This document shows, piece by piece, positions 34,491 through 47,350 of a stretch of 64,000 bases of DNA. The stretch is from Prostheceraeus crozeri (Eukaryota; Platyhelminthes; Polycladida; Euryleptidae). The number at the start of each line of letters is the position of its first letter. Position 1 is the first letter of the stretch. The stretch spans positions 141,501 to 205,500 of the forward strand of contig CAJQUW010007563.1 in assembly GCA_907163375.1 (NCBI GenBank), read 5' to 3'. A model generated the notes under the pieces. It saw only the letters and a list, made by a program, of their open reading frames with translations, ran no database searches and was not told where the DNA came from. A program made the position numbers and the translations under genes.

Positions 34491-35781
34491 CAAATAAAAA
34501 TGCCTTTACATAATCTATTGGTTTCCCCTAATAGCAATTACTATACATTTCACGACAAAGTTGAGCAGTGTTTGGCCTAAATGTTTTGAAAAGTGGTTGT
34601 AAGAAATAATCGACCCTGGCAAACATGCGTGCTCCGAATAGAAGAAACCAAATAAGCTGTCATGTCAGCATGGGCAAATCAACATAACATTATGACTTCA
34701 TGCTTAAGCCAAGGCAGATTTTGTGTTACAAATGTGTCGCTTGCTTATTCATCCAAATAATATGCAACTCGTCAGAAGTGTTATTGACTATTGGGAATGC
34801 CGATAAAACATTGACGGAGCTGATTTAAGCTGAGTGCATTACTCTAAAAATTAATAAGGCTTTTCAATTTCGATGACTGTAGGAAATTATGTGACGTCTA
34901 TATGGTTATTACATTTGAAAGCATATATAAAGTAATTTAAGAAGTGGAATATGAAGCGCTTCTCAACGATAATTAGTTACATTAAGCTAAAGAATATTAA
35001 TCAGCACATTTTATCATCTATATAGTGTACTATTCACTTCCCAGTGGTAGGAAATGTCTTTTAGGGGAAACTAAACTTCAATAACAACTTGGGCAATCAG
35101 CTATTTAATGCATTTTTGACCAACTTTCCAGTAAATCATCTTTAGATTTAGAAGTTTTGCGGAAATCGTCGGTAAAGTTTGCAACACAGGCTGCTTTAGC
35201 TTTGATTTTTAAATACGACCAAATGGCAATTGTATTTGAGAAATGCATTATAAAAACATCATACCGTCGCAATCGATATCGAGCTGAACAGCCAAAAGCA
35301 GTACGAAAAAATGTCTTTCTTGAAGCTGCGACGGTTTTCAGGTTGGACTCAGTGTCTTTCTCCAAACAAAACTTTCTCTAAATATCGGGATAACGTCTAG
35401 ACAACTTGCGCATTACATGTTCATACTGCTTATAATACCTTAATCTTGTATTTATTCGAACAACTAATTAAATCCAAGTCAAATCAAAAATGCTGCGTAT
35501 ATATTGCAAAAAACATTGTGCTCGTGTACATTTTTATGTGAGACAGAATATATTGCGGAATAAGATCTTTTTGCCTCTCCTAATAGCTTATACAATAAAT
35601 TAATAAATTAATGTGCAAATATCAAAGTCTATATTAAAGTAGTATAACGCGATCTTTAAGTTACTGATATCTTGGAATTAGTAGTTTCGCTTGACGGTTA
35701 ATACCATGTTATCTTCTGGAATGAAGTCATTTGATTGGATTACGCAGATTCTTCAATTGAGGACTTGTGTCGCCCTCTCGC
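34491..35781. other. No recognisable gene
   Basis: AT-rich; overlapping ORFs at 35105-35381 on both strands have no motif. Confidence 0.55.
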
Positions 35782-35854
35782 CCCTCGATAGCTCAGTTGG
35801 TAGAGCGTCGGTCTAGATTGCCAGAGATCGGTGGTTCAAATCCACCAAGGTACG
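35782..35854 (+). pseudogene. Decayed tRNA gene (Tyr-like) or SINE head
   Basis: The D arm is perfect (GCTC-AGTTGGTA-GAGC, A box) and the T arm is perfect (GGTGG-TTCAAAT-CCACC, B box). The anticodon arm does not pair and lacks a readable anticodon, and the 3' acceptor strand does not match CCCTCGA. The start CCCTCGATAGCTCAGTTGG and the GGTCTAGATTGCC region resemble tRNA-Tyr with bases lost around the anticodon. The Pol III promoter boxes look intact, so it could still be transcribed. Confidence 0.6.
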
Positions 35855-38695
35855 CAATTATTTTCCGCCTCTTATATTATTGACGAGAAATAGTCGGCAA
35901 AACGATAAGTCGCAAGTACAATACAAATTAGTCACAAATTTTCATCGGCATCCACGATCCCGCAACCTGCACCACGACGAGTAGTTCTATCCATTGAGAA
36001 GTAAAGCTGTGTAGTGCATGTCTCAATGTCGTTCGTAAATCAAGCTTAGCGTGCGATGCTTCTATCATAAGAAAATGTATCAAATTGAGACTTCATTCGA
36101 AAAATGCAAAAATAGCTATGGAATAATAATGTATGTATTTTCGGCCTTTGCTATATATGTACATCACTCACTTTTCAAACAAATCCATACATCGGCTGAA
36201 AAAGTTCATTTTCAAATATTTCCATTAAATAAACCATTGGATTCAACTTATGACCTATTTTGAAATAGAACTATTCAAAGTCCTAAATTTTTCCGCAGAA
36301 TTTTTGTGATGATCTTTCACATTACTTATTTCTGGTCATTATTCTATCACATACATGCACAAAAGTATTTTATACATATTTTTACTCAAAATAGCTTTTC
36401 ACTGCTCCTTATTGCTTCAGCATTGCAGCTAGGAATCAGTAAGGGACTTTATGTTCGAAATTGTGTAAATTTTCAAACTATCGATTTGAAATTTTGCTAT
36501 TTCCTGTATGCTGAAAGTTCACACACTTTATTTGTTGCTCTCGAATTTGATCTAATTGGGAGCACCATTTTATGAATGTAGCACGGTTGGAATCGTGCCA
36601 TCCGGGACCTCTATTTGCTTCAGTTCCCAATGAGAATAATTGCATGGTGAATTTGGTTGCCCATTGGTAATAGTTTGGAGTGTCTGGACAGGTAAAAAAT
36701 TTTTATCATCGTTTCTGCTTTCGTCGGCAGATATATTGAGTGAATTCCTCTGGATAATTTTCATGTGACATGTTTAATCGTATCTAAGTTAACTCCTTAG
36801 ACACACGCCGATGTGAGCTGGCTTTATTGCTATTTATAAGCTTATTAGCTAGACTATTGTCATCCGGTATGAAAAAGGGATGTAAAACTATGACAAATAT
36901 ACAAAGGCTGATTGAAACATCATCATCATGCGTCTATTATAATCATTGCCGAGATGACAAAGGATTAATAAAATCGAAATCAATAGAATTCATCGTAATC
37001 TAGCTGAAAATTTACGAATGCTCAATCAACTACATGTAACTGTATTAATAAAAGAGATGTAAATCACAATTATAGATTAGCTGTGTTCATGTTGTATGCT
37101 CATACAGTGCAACTAATCGTTTAACACATATATTGTGTAGTTATTTTCAAAAGAACTCAAAAACAATTGACAGGCATTGCACAAGTTTGGGATTTGCACC
37201 ATTAAAAGTAAGTCGATCTGTCCTTACTCCAATGTACCATTTTTGCAGTTTTGGGGTCATCATGGCTTTGCAACGCTGAACCAAACCCTCGGGTCAAAAT
37301 GTTTCCTTAGATCATTTCATTGACCCATAATAAAGACATTTCAGTCCACAAGTACGTATATTATCACCCAAAGTAATAGGTTAGTTTACAATGAACTTGA
37401 GATGATCAATACACAGTCTATGGAATTTGACATGGTGAAGCTGAATCTCTAGTTTAAAGGCATTAGCATCAATGTCGAAGAAACTAGAAGCAGCAATGTT
37501 TTGCAGGTAGAACCAAGAAGTCATGTGACAAGTGACTTCCAATAAGAATTGAGCATCAACTCTGGCTGTAATGTTGAAATATGACTTAAAATTTTTTTCT
37601 CAAAAAATAGGAATGTCATTCTGAACTGGACAAACAACACAGTTAAGCATCTTTTGTGAATTATTTCCTGGTGTTTATGAATTAAAATCATTTTGATTGA
37701 AGAAAATGTTTAGCTATTATATATAAAAACATAAAAGGTGAATATACATGCATAATACACCTTAAACAAAGCTTCACCATGACTAAGGTCATCGATTTGT
37801 TAATCAGCGAGCCAGATTGCTGTGATCTTCATTAACATGCTCAGGGCACTTTCGTAATCGCGGCATTTCAAACTGCGTTTTTTGTCAACGTGTTCAATCT
37901 TCCCATTTCAATTATTTTGTCCAACCTTCGTTCCTGATTTTTTTCAAATTTTGCAATGTTTAATTTCCTTTCTAAAAAATTCTTCTCTCTATTTTATCCG
38001 TCATTTTCTTCCTCTATTTTCTTTTGACCTTCACATCATTACATTATATTGTCCCAATTTCTCTCAGTTTCACTTTTCCCATTTACCTTTTTTCATCATC
38101 ATCATCTCTACCAATCTCGCACAAACGTCTTCTTCATACTTGTCTGATATTTATCATGCTATCGGTGAATATACCAGAAAATTTGATATTTTTCACCTTT
38201 GTTATTCATTCTGTAGCAAACGAGGATTTTTATTCTACATGTACATTAAGCATTGTTAAACACGCTTTGCGAATAGATACACCAGGTGATTATGGTGATA
38301 GATCCACACCAAATCTATTCTACGAACAACCATAAAATCAATCTTAATGACACAGGCCAAAATAAAGGATGGCAACAGGGCCTTATTATTGTGATGTTGA
38401 TGCCTGTAAATGGTTCTGATTCAGAAATAAGTGTTTCACGCAAATGCATTCATTAGTTTCCCTATTTTAAACAGACTTCCTTACCGATAAGTTGTGGTTA
38501 TCTACTTGATAATTCCGAAAACTGTGATATTAGATAAGTAGTCCGTTTCATAAAAAGTGGATCATCCTAAAATTTGACTAAATAAAACATAAGCATGATA
38601 CAGAAAGCGTTTTTCATGTTATTTCATGTCCCTAATATATTTAAATGTCCTTATATAATCTGATAAGCTATGATACAGTAACGGTTCTTAAGAAG
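35855..38695. other. No recognisable gene
   Basis: AT-rich. A pyrimidine-rich block at about 37900-38130 keeps two frames open (37882-38335) but has no motif. Nothing else seen. Confidence 0.55.
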
Positions 38696-39160
38696 CTAAT
38701 ATTTTGTGGCCCTACCCTTATTGTCAATGACATTACCAATTCGTCTAGGCATTGATTCGCTGATATCATTGATTTTTGACTGATCTAACTTTCTCCACTC
38801 TCTTTTTAACAGTGACGTAAGTTGTGATACGCCATCTGTAGGTAGCAGTGAACGACGAACGTTACGTTTTAGAATACTCCATACATTTTCTATGGGATTC
38901 AGATCAGGAGAACGAGCTGGCCAAGATAATGTCCTAAGCCCTAATTGAGACTTGCATAAGTTGACTCTACTACTCCTGTGACACGTTTTGCGTGGACGGC
39001 CAGAGCCCTCTTTACGACAGAGTCGAAAATCATCATTATGCCATCGATGCACATTTTTGTAAGGGACATTTAGTCGCTTGCTTGTAGCTCGCAAAGAAAA
39101 GCCTAGTTTTAGCAAGGCTGACACTTTGCCTTTTGTGAATGCGATCTCGTTATTGTTCAT
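38696..39160 (-). pseudogene. Internally deleted Tc1-type transposase
   Basis: This 154-codon ORF joins the two ends of a Tc1-like transposase. Residues 1-60 hold the helix-turn-helix DNA-binding part (LKLGFSLRATSKRLNVPYKNVHRW) and a GSGRPRKT hook-like motif. From about residue 83, WPARSPDLNPIENVW carries the last catalytic Glu of the DDE triad and the C-terminal tail. The middle, with the first two catalytic Asp residues, is missing (full-length relatives have about 340 residues). The deletion kept the frame open. It could bind DNA but not catalyse transposition. It is a different family from the Tc1 at 41.4 kb. Terminal repeats were not found. Confidence 0.85.
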
Positions 39161-40160
39161 TTGTGCTTTGTATTGTTTTCAACCGGTAAGAGATAGATTT
39201 CTAGCTGAAAGAAATCTGGAGTGCTGACATCACCACCGCAACGAAGTCAGGAAGCTATGGAACATGAAGTCCAGTTAATCACATGTAGCAGATACATTAT
39301 TGTTGATGAATAATGGTGCTATACTGGCTCTGATTGACCGATTTTCTTTATTTTTGTTTTGCTTGATAGCTTTTGGCTTGTAGAACAACATATTACATAA
39401 CAAAGGAAACAAATGTAATTTTATAAGAGTGAGGCATGATTTTGTGTAACATTGCTAAATGAAGATCAAATTATCTACTACTTTTTTATCTATAACAGGA
39501 AAACAACTCAATATTCATGCTTGAAATTTCCAACAATGATATAAATAAGCACAACTGACATATCTTCCAATTTTCAGAGAAATTCGTTTAAGGTTGGCGG
39601 AGTTAGACAAAGTTGAAGTTAAGGTGATGTTTAAGGCTGATCCATTTTTTATGAAACAATCTGTAAATCAAGCTTCTCGAAGTATTTCGGGACATGTAAC
39701 AGAACGCTGCGACATGTGCACTATCTCAAACCTTAGCAACACCCGCAATCCTTCAGCGATGTCAATGCCGCTCAATTCAAATGGATATTCCTTCGTACAT
39801 TACAAACTTAGTGTTCTCGAAAGAAACCAATAGACTGAAAGAAGGAAGCTCTTGTATTAATCGACTAGACACCATTGATGATAATGGACTGAATAGCATT
39901 TTAAATTCCTTTTGCGACAATGACGCTAGTTAATGTTACCATTCATCAATTGTTCACAAAGTGCAGCTTAAGGTGAATTATGCTCTGAAGTAACCCAAAC
40001 AATTAGAATTTATACTAAAAATAGGAATTTAAGATCAACTTCATGCAAACAAAGAGCAAACTTTATTAATCATAATAATAAGCGCAATAATACAACAAAT
40101 TTATTGTATTTTACATCAAGAGTAAGAACATGATATAACAAAACATCCATTTTCATACTT
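39161..40160. other. No recognisable gene
   Basis: AT-rich; the 79-codon ORF 39594-39833 has no motif. Confidence 0.55.
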
Positions 40161-40570
40161 TACTCATAGTGAAGTTATGCAATGCCAAGGCCTTTCTGTA
40201 GGAACATCCTATCGTCATCAGGGAAATAAACTAGCAACTACGAAATACATGCACAAAAATTTCTATGTAAGATATTCAAAGTTATCAAACTATTCTATAA
40301 AAATCAAAATATGTGACATGCAGAAATCATGATAGTTTTTTAGTATAGAAAATAGTATACAGAGTGCTTCATAAATTTGTATACATTGCATGCATTTGTA
40401 TGCATTCTGCTTGCAATAAATTTCGATTTTCCATAGAATAGTTTGATAATTTTGAATATCTTCAATAGAAATTTATTTGCATGTATTTCTCAGTTACTAG
40501 ATTATTTCCCTGATGATTGTAAAATGTTTCTACAGAAAGGTCTCGATATTGCATAATTTCACTATAAATC
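40161..40570. repeat. Fold-back repeat, about 160-bp arms
   Basis: Left and right halves are inverted copies: TTTCTGTAG, ATCAGGGAAATA, GAAATACATGCA, AAGATATTCAAA and TTATCAAACTATTCTAT words recur in reverse complement. Mismatches of roughly 15 percent suggest an old copy. The loop of about 90 bp contains ATAGTATACAGAGTGCTTCA, nearly repeated at about 59890. No ORF of note. Confidence 0.8.
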
Positions 40571-41387
40571 AATTAAGCATGGAAAGTGGTTGTTTTGTTT
40601 TATTATTTGCTGAAAATATCCAGTGGGTTTCCTTCTACTAAAAATAAGAAAAGTTATAAATGCAGAGATCAAAGGAGCTTCCAACAGGCATTCAATGTTG
40701 CCAATTTGCACTGCGATAGCGCATTGTTGGCGATGATGCAAGGTGGAATTATTGTTTTCATCAATAAATCCGATTCGAGAACCAAAAATATGAAAGTTGA
40801 TTCACCAAAGGCTTCAGTAGATATCGGCTGAACGACAGATCCGAATACTTTGAAAGTCTTGGTATGAGAGGACTCTCCTCTCAAAGCAGAAAAAACCAGG
40901 ATCTTGAAAGAGGCTGAGCACAGGAAACATCCTACCAAGAAACCAGGATGACAAGATTGCAACGTCCGGCTTGATATTTCGGTCGCGAAGCAGACCGGAT
41001 GGAGCAATAACAAAAGCTGATAATAAAAACGGACCTCCAAAAAAATATATTCTTTGAACATGTCACTTTGCCAGAAGTGCAAACTGATTCAAAACGAAAA
41101 ATTAGGAATTTGATAAGTGTGCAGAAAGAAATTTTTAATCCCTTACAGAGATAAGGAAAATAGTCGTGCGTAGTTTGCGGATTGCTGTGAATTTTCAAAA
41201 TTCTCCAATTGTCACTATTCCTTCAGATTCGAAGAATTCAGATCATTGAGCAAAAGTTTCCTCGATAATGCTGGTCTTTTCGATCATTATTAAAAAATAG
41301 AGCAGGCTCACGAAAAATGTTCACTAGCTTCTTTGCAGAACTTGGCATCTTCTGAGTCTCTTTGCCGTGTGACTCGGTTCATTACAG
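40571..41387. other. No recognisable gene
   Basis: ORFs 40586-40831 (plus) and 40669-41082 (minus) overlap each other. Neither has a motif I know. Confidence 0.5.
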
Positions 41388-41569
41388 CAGGGATGTCTAT
41401 GAATATATGATGTAAACTCACTGACAAAAAGAATGAAATAAGTCCTGATATGAATACTTATGACTTAAACTTGGTTGTACTGTACGTTTGTTTGTTGTTT
41501 CTAAAAGGAGAACTCGAATGCTTTACTCAAAAACATTTAATTTGATACTCATGATTTTATAAACTTAAG

Positions 41570-42010
41570 TTAGAAACGGGTGTGACCACCGCGAGCATCC
41601 AAACAGGCATCGATGCGTGAGGGCATGGATGAGCACAGTCGCTGGATTAATGCCAGGTCTAAGAGGTTCCACTGCTCGATCAGTCTGTCGGCCAACATCT
41701 TCAAAGACACTGGTGGGTGGTTGTACCTCTCCCTCACTCTGCGACCAAGTTCATCCCAGCAGTGCTCGATGGGGGAGAGGTCGGGAGATCGTGAGGGCCA
41801 TTCCAAGGTTGGGATTCCACTGCTTGCTATCCTGTTAGAGACCACTGAAGCGCGATGGGGCCCTGCGTTGTCATCCTGAAAAATCAATTGATTCGATGTC
41901 ACTGCTGGAACCACGACCGGTGTCACGATCTCGTCGGCATATCGCTGTCCTGTCAATGTTCCTTTCACTACGATTCTGGTGTTTTTCCATTGTGCCAGAT
42001 ACCGGCCCAA
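41570..42010 (-). pseudogene. Tc1 transposase, C-terminal part
   Basis: This frame overlaps the end of the N-terminal ORF by about 40 bp and takes over at GIW/RYLAQWKNTRIVVKG. It carries the second catalytic Asp in FQDDNAGPHRA and the Glu in WPSRSPDLSPIEHCWDELG. Counting from the Asp of DNAGPH gives 34 residues before the Glu, so the catalytic triad is DD34E, the Tc1 type. All three catalytic residues survive across the two frames, so the element was probably active not long ago. Confidence 0.9.
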
Positions 42011-42594
42011 ACCATGACACTACCGCCGCCGTACCGGTCGTGTTCTTTGACGCAACATGGAGCAAATCGTTCACTTGGCAAGCGATGAACACGGATCCGA
42101 CCATCGTTGAAATCGAGAGTAAACCTCGATTCATCAGTCCAGAGCACACGTTCCCACTGACTGTCACTCCACGACTGATGACCTTGACACCACGTCACTC
42201 GTCTCCTTCGATGTTCCAGGCTCAGCGGAATTCTCACAGCGGGTCGTCGAGACTGTATACCAGCTTCTCGCAATCTTCGATATGCAGTTCGAACGCTACA
42301 GGCAACGTTCCCAGCAACCTTCCAGTACACAATTAGCTTCGGGACGGACACGAATCTGTTTCTTTTAGCAGCTAAAACTAAGCGTGCATCTGTCCGCTTG
42401 GATGATACCCTTGGTCTTCCTGATCCGTTCTTCTTTTCCACATTTCCTTCTGCTTTCCAACGACACCACCACCTCCATACAATGACCCTTGAAATTTTAA
42501 ATTCTTTCGCAACAGTTGTAGAACTTTGCCCACAAAGCATCATCCCAATTGCCATTCTTCTGGTAAAGTTATCGTGCGCCATTTCAAAAGTCAA
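41968..42594 (-). pseudogene. Tc1 transposase, N-terminal part
   Basis: This 208-codon ORF begins MTFEMAHDNFTRRMAIG, a plausible native start, and has a helix-turn-helix (GQSSTTVAKEFKISRVIVWRW), the GSGRPR hook, a second helix-turn-helix (CSVRTAYRRLREAGI), and the first catalytic Asp in LWTDESRF, then GSVMVWAGIW. It ends a few residues after this because of a frameshift, and the downstream frame 41570-42010 continues the protein. Of all genes in the window this is among the least damaged. Confidence 0.9.
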
Positions 42595-42679
42595 ATCTGG
42601 TCAGCAGTAGGTGGTGATTCTGTTCAACTTCTAGCTGATACTGTGATCAATATCAAATTTTGAAATTTGATGGTCCTAT

Positions 42680-42898
42680 TGTAATGTTTTCAGTTAGAGT
42701 CGCATGCACATCAGTATTGACTTTGCCGTATGTACATGTCAGAGAATCAAAACAAGCACTTCGTGGTCGAAACTAGTTCTGTGTATTTTTCATAAATTTC
42801 TCCAATAACAAAGTTCATTAGAAGTTAGGGTATTTAAAGGAACAGTTTGCTGTGAACAAACAAACGTCATATAATGTCATAGATTTCACTATGCCACA
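42680..42898 (-). repeat. LTR element, 3' LTR
   Basis: 219 bp, TG...CA ends, identical by eye to 47351-47569. Confidence 0.95.
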
Positions 42899-43044
42899 TA
42901 TTCCCTCCTGTAGGAAAAACAAATGTCAAATGTTCGAAAATGTCAAACACGCTGCATTAACGCTAGAGCGTAAAAGATTTGATAACGGACTTCACGTGAC
43001 ACCATCCGTTTACAAAATGTTCATCACTTCGATCACAACCACAG

Positions 43045-44280
43045 CTAGTAGTAGATAAAGTTCTCGTTTCGCACATGTCTTCGTCTTCTTGTACTTTGTC
43101 GCCTTCCTCCATTCTCGTCTTGCACTACGTCTCGCACGGCACCACGCACTTCTCGCGGAACGTCCGGCAGCTCGCATTCTTCTTCCATCCTGCTGTTCGA
43201 TCGATCAGTCGACACATGCTTCGTGTGCCACTTCTGGCCATCATCGAGAATGACAGACCGACTGCCAATGTTTCTTGAGACTTTTAAACCACGCTTGATC
43301 TCTCCTGATCTCGGATGCTTCACACAAACTCGGTCACCTGACCTGAATGGCTCTTCGAATCGAACTTTCTTCTTGGGTTTCACATGAACTAGTGAACTGA
43401 GCTGTGTTCGCATTTCCCTATTGTGAAGACGAAAACTGGGAGACTGAAGAGTTGTTGAGTGTGGCGAGGATCGGTAGGTAAGAAGGAACTGACGAATGTA
43501 CTGAGGTACTGGAGTCTTCTGAAACAAAGCCAACTCGATCTGTTCAGCCAGTGTGCGGTTAAATCTCTCTACGACGGCATTGGACTCAGGATTGTAAATG
43601 GGTGCGCGAATGTGGACAATATTTCTCTTGCACAGAAAATCAGAAAACGATGTGGATGTAAACTGAGCACCATTGTCGGACAACAGCTCTTCTGGAAATC
43701 CTTCCCTCGAAAAAATACCATCCAAAACTTCAATGACTTTATCAGTTTCAACAGACGACGCAAAGGAAACTTCAGGCCATTTACTGTGGAGATCAATCAC
43801 AACAATTGCATATCTTAGATATGAAGGCAAGTAGTACATTGGACCCTTAATGTCAATTGACACACGCTTCCACGGAAACTCTGGAAGAGGCAAATTTTCT
43901 TTTGAAGGTGCTGGACCACTTTTGAAAGTTTTGCTTGCCATCTGGCAAACACTGCAGTTCCTAATCTTTTCTTCGATTTGCTTGTCTAGTCCTGGCCACC
44001 AATACATAGACCTGAGTCTCGTCTTGGTTTTCTGAATACCCATGTGAGATTCATGTGCTATGTCAATCAAATCGTCTCTAGCAGAAACTGGAGCAACTAC
44101 TCTTCTTCCTCTCATAACTTGATGCTGGTGAATGGAGAGTTCATCTCGAATCAGAAAATAGGGCTGCAATTCGGTAGGCATGTTCTTCTTGCTTGGCCAA
44201 CCTGTTTCAATGAAATTTCTTATCCTAGACAGATCTGGACATGACTCGCACGCATCTTGGAAATTTTTTACTGACATGGA
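43045..44280 (-). mobile_element. LTR element: integrase region
   Basis: The part with an HHCC zinc-binding head (HESHMGIQKTK then CSVCQ) and the catalytic core (DIKGP, SDNGAQFTS, NAVVERFNRTL), then a basic C-terminal tail. This is the integrase of a Gypsy-type element. No chromodomain was recognised. Confidence 0.9.
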
Positions 44281-44289
44281 CTGAACAAT

Positions 44290-46310
44290 AGCTAAGTCTT
44301 CATCTGATCATCCGATAGCAAGTAAACCATGTCCTCAATCGGAAAACGAGAGCAGTAATCGGGAATTGTGTTATCACAACCTCGCTTATATTGCACATCG
44401 AAATTGAACGCCATGAGTCTTGTTGCCCAGCGAGCTAGTCGCAAACTCATTCGGTCAAAACCCTTTCTTGAGAAAATCATGCGAAGCGGTTCATGGTCAG
44501 TTTCAAGCACAAACTTTCTTCCTAAAAGGTACGGTCTCCATCTCTCGCAGGCCCAAACTAGCGCAAGACTTTCCTTCTCAGTTGTGGAAAACTTCTTTTC
44601 TGATGCTGTGAGCCTCTTGGATGCAAATTCAACTGTTCTCTTTCCAAAATGTGGATCAATAATCGAGAGCGTAGCTCCTAGTCCAACATTTGATGCATCA
44701 GTCGACACAATGACTGGCAGATTGGCATCAAAAGGTGCTAGGGCAGAACTTTGACTTATAAGTAGCTTCATTCTGTCAAAAGTCACTTGAGCTTCCTGAG
44801 ACCACGTGAACTGTGGAGAACTTAACAAACACCGCAGAGGTTCTACCAAGGTTGAAAAATTTTGAATGTGTTTTGCGTAAAAACCGAAAGCACCCAATGT
44901 CGTGCGAAGCTCAGTGAATGACGTTGGGGCGGGGGACTCGATCAGTGCCTTGACCTTTTCACATGAGGGCTTGATGCCATGTCTGTCAATATCGTGTCCT
45001 AAGTATGTGATCTTGCTGACACCGTAAATGCACTTGGCTTCATTCAGCTTCACATTGTGGTCATTCAGTCGGTTCTGCACTGCCCTTAATCTCTGGTTGT
45101 GGATTTCAGTAGAAGGTCCAGTGACCAAAACGTCATCCAGGTAGCATACAACACCGTCAATACCTTTCAGAATCTTGGACATGACGGACTGGAAAGCAGA
45201 TGGACATGAGGCCAACCCGTAAGGGCATCGCTTGAAGCGGAACAAACCGTCAGGTACTATGAACGTAGTCAAATCTCGACTTTCTATATGGAGTGGTAGT
45301 TGCAAGTATGCCTCTGACAAATCTAGCTTTGAAAAAGTCGAAGAATCCTTCATGGAGTGCAGTACTTCCTCAATCCTTGGGAGCGGATAGCCATCAACAA
45401 CGACAGCTTGATTCACGGCTCGCAAATCAACACATACTCTAAGCTTCCCGTTCGCTTTCTGTACTATGACCAGGTTGGAAATCCACTCAGATGCCTCAAC
45501 TCTCTCAATGACATCGGCAGCAAGTAAACGCTTCACTTCATCAGAGACCTGATTCCGAATCGAGAAAGGAATTTGGCGCAATGACTGGCGCACAGGTCTA
45601 ACATCCGAGTTTACACGAACTTTGTGAGTGTAGCCTTTGATGCATCCTAGAGCAACGACATCTGGCTGAGAAGCAGGGGAAGTGAGTGATGTAGACGAAT
45701 CACTTGTGAAATTTGCAAAAGAATCAGGATCAGCATGAGAAACCTGAGCAGTGGGACTGACATAACTCGTCTGACAGATAGAATTTGTAGACACAGAAGG
45801 TACATGTGGTGGATCAATTGTCTGCGGAGAGTTCAGAGAAAACAGGCATGCATTCATGTTGACATTCAAGTTCGATCTGGCTGGAGAAAGTAGATCCCAA
45901 AGATCTTTTCTTATACTATGAAAGCGTCTCATCAAGTCACGGCCAAACAATACTTCCTTCTCTCTCAGTGAGACAACAACGAAGGGTACTGTGCAACTCT
46001 CTTTGCCGTCAGCAGAAGTGCAAAAAATTTCTATCTTTCCCATCACTTGAACTCTTTCTCCTGTATAAGTGAACACTCTGATGGCACATTGATGAAGCGC
46101 ATCCTGAATTCTCTTCTGAGACCAAAACGTTGACAGAACTTGATGTGGAATGATGTTAATGCCACAACCGGTATCCAAAACACCTGAGAGAACCTGGCTC
46201 TGCACAATCAAACTCGATGTGAACTTTCTCATCGTGATTAGGATTACCCAAATTGCAAATTGTGATGCGACAAACAGTGGAATCTTCATCTGGCCCATCG
46301 GTGATTTCAT
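44290..46310 (-). mobile_element. LTR element: protease, reverse transcriptase and RNase H region
   Basis: Landmarks in order are an aspartic protease motif (LDTGCGINIIPH), RT motifs (FSKLDLSEAYLQ, CYLDDVLV), and RNase H (STDASNVGLGATLS, ETDHEPLRMIF). The order protease, RT, RNase H, then integrase is that of Gypsy/Ty3 rather than Copia. Confidence 0.93.
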
Positions 46311-47196
46311 TCACTCTAACACCTCTACTCCTGGACTGACCACGGTTAGAACGACTTGGAGCTCGATGCGTACTGTGACTTGACTGACTTCTAGGTCGAC
46401 TGCTACAGACTTTTGAAAAGTGACCCATCTTCTTACAAAAATTGCAAACTTTCTCTCTGGCAGGGCATTGGTCATACGTGGCAACATGCTTATCAGACCC
46501 ACAACGATAGCATCGCGTGTGCTGGTTACCTGAACTGATATGCTTACTTGATTTTTGCTTGTGACCTTGAAAACGATCACGCTGTCTAGACGAACGGATT
46601 TGGAGTGCTGCATGACTAGAAACAGATCCATGTGACCTAAAAGTGGAGCTTTCTTGCGTGACACGCTCATACTCTTTGGCAATGTCGACAGCGCCTGCGA
46701 ACGTCAGCTTGCTGTCATCTTGAAGTAAAAGCTTCTCTCTAACCCGGTTGTCATGAACACCTATAATGAATTGTCCAAGCAGTGATTCGTTAAGCGGGTC
46801 TGTACTAACCTTAAACTCGCAACTGGAGGCAATCTGCCGCAAATCAGAAGTGAAACTCTCGATCGACTCGCCCTGACGCTGCATGCGCTCATGCAGTTTG
46901 AGTCGGTATGTCCACTTAGAGGTGGATCCCACAAAGTAGTTCTTCATGACCTTCTTTAGGTCGGCAAGTTTAGAAACACTGGAGCTGTCAAACGTGTACA
47001 AGATCCTCTGACCTTCCGATCCTAGGCACGAGATCAACAGAGCCCTACACCTAGCTTCCTCAGTGGTGACATCTAGTCCTACGGCAAGCAGGTAGTTGTC
47101 GAAAGTACGTATCCAAGTATCCCATGCAATGGGTGGTTCGCCTGGAGTGTGAAGGAAAGGTGTGGGCGCAGGAACGCCAGTAATGACGCTAGCCAT
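46156..47196 (-). mobile_element. LTR element: gag region
   Basis: The capsid-like part (WDTWIRTFDNYLLAVGLD near the start; ESLLGQFIIGV) is followed by two cysteine-histidine knuckles (CYRCGSDKH and CNFCKKMGHFSKVC) and an Arg-Ser-rich tail. It overlaps the start of the protease region in another frame. Confidence 0.88.
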
Positions 47197-47350
47197 AACT
47201 CAAAAGAAAAAAGAGCAGCTCAGTCCTAGAACTTTAGTAATGCAAATATTAGTAAGTTTTGTCAAATCCTATTCCTACTTTAGTAAATGAATTAGTAATT
47301 GCATAGAAAGAACTTCACACTCTCAGGATATCAAACATCCTAGTCGCCAA

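Noticed and set aside
34052-34513. 153-codon plus-strand ORF
   Set aside because: No motif; its Arg-Thr repeats come from the GGACTC tract and the rest looks random.
37882-38335. Two overlapping ORFs in a pyrimidine-rich block
   Set aside because: Hydrophobic, Phe/Ser/Leu-rich peptides as expected from CT-rich DNA; no conserved motif.
40586-41198. Overlapping ORFs on both strands
   Set aside because: No motif in either; each partly shadows the other.
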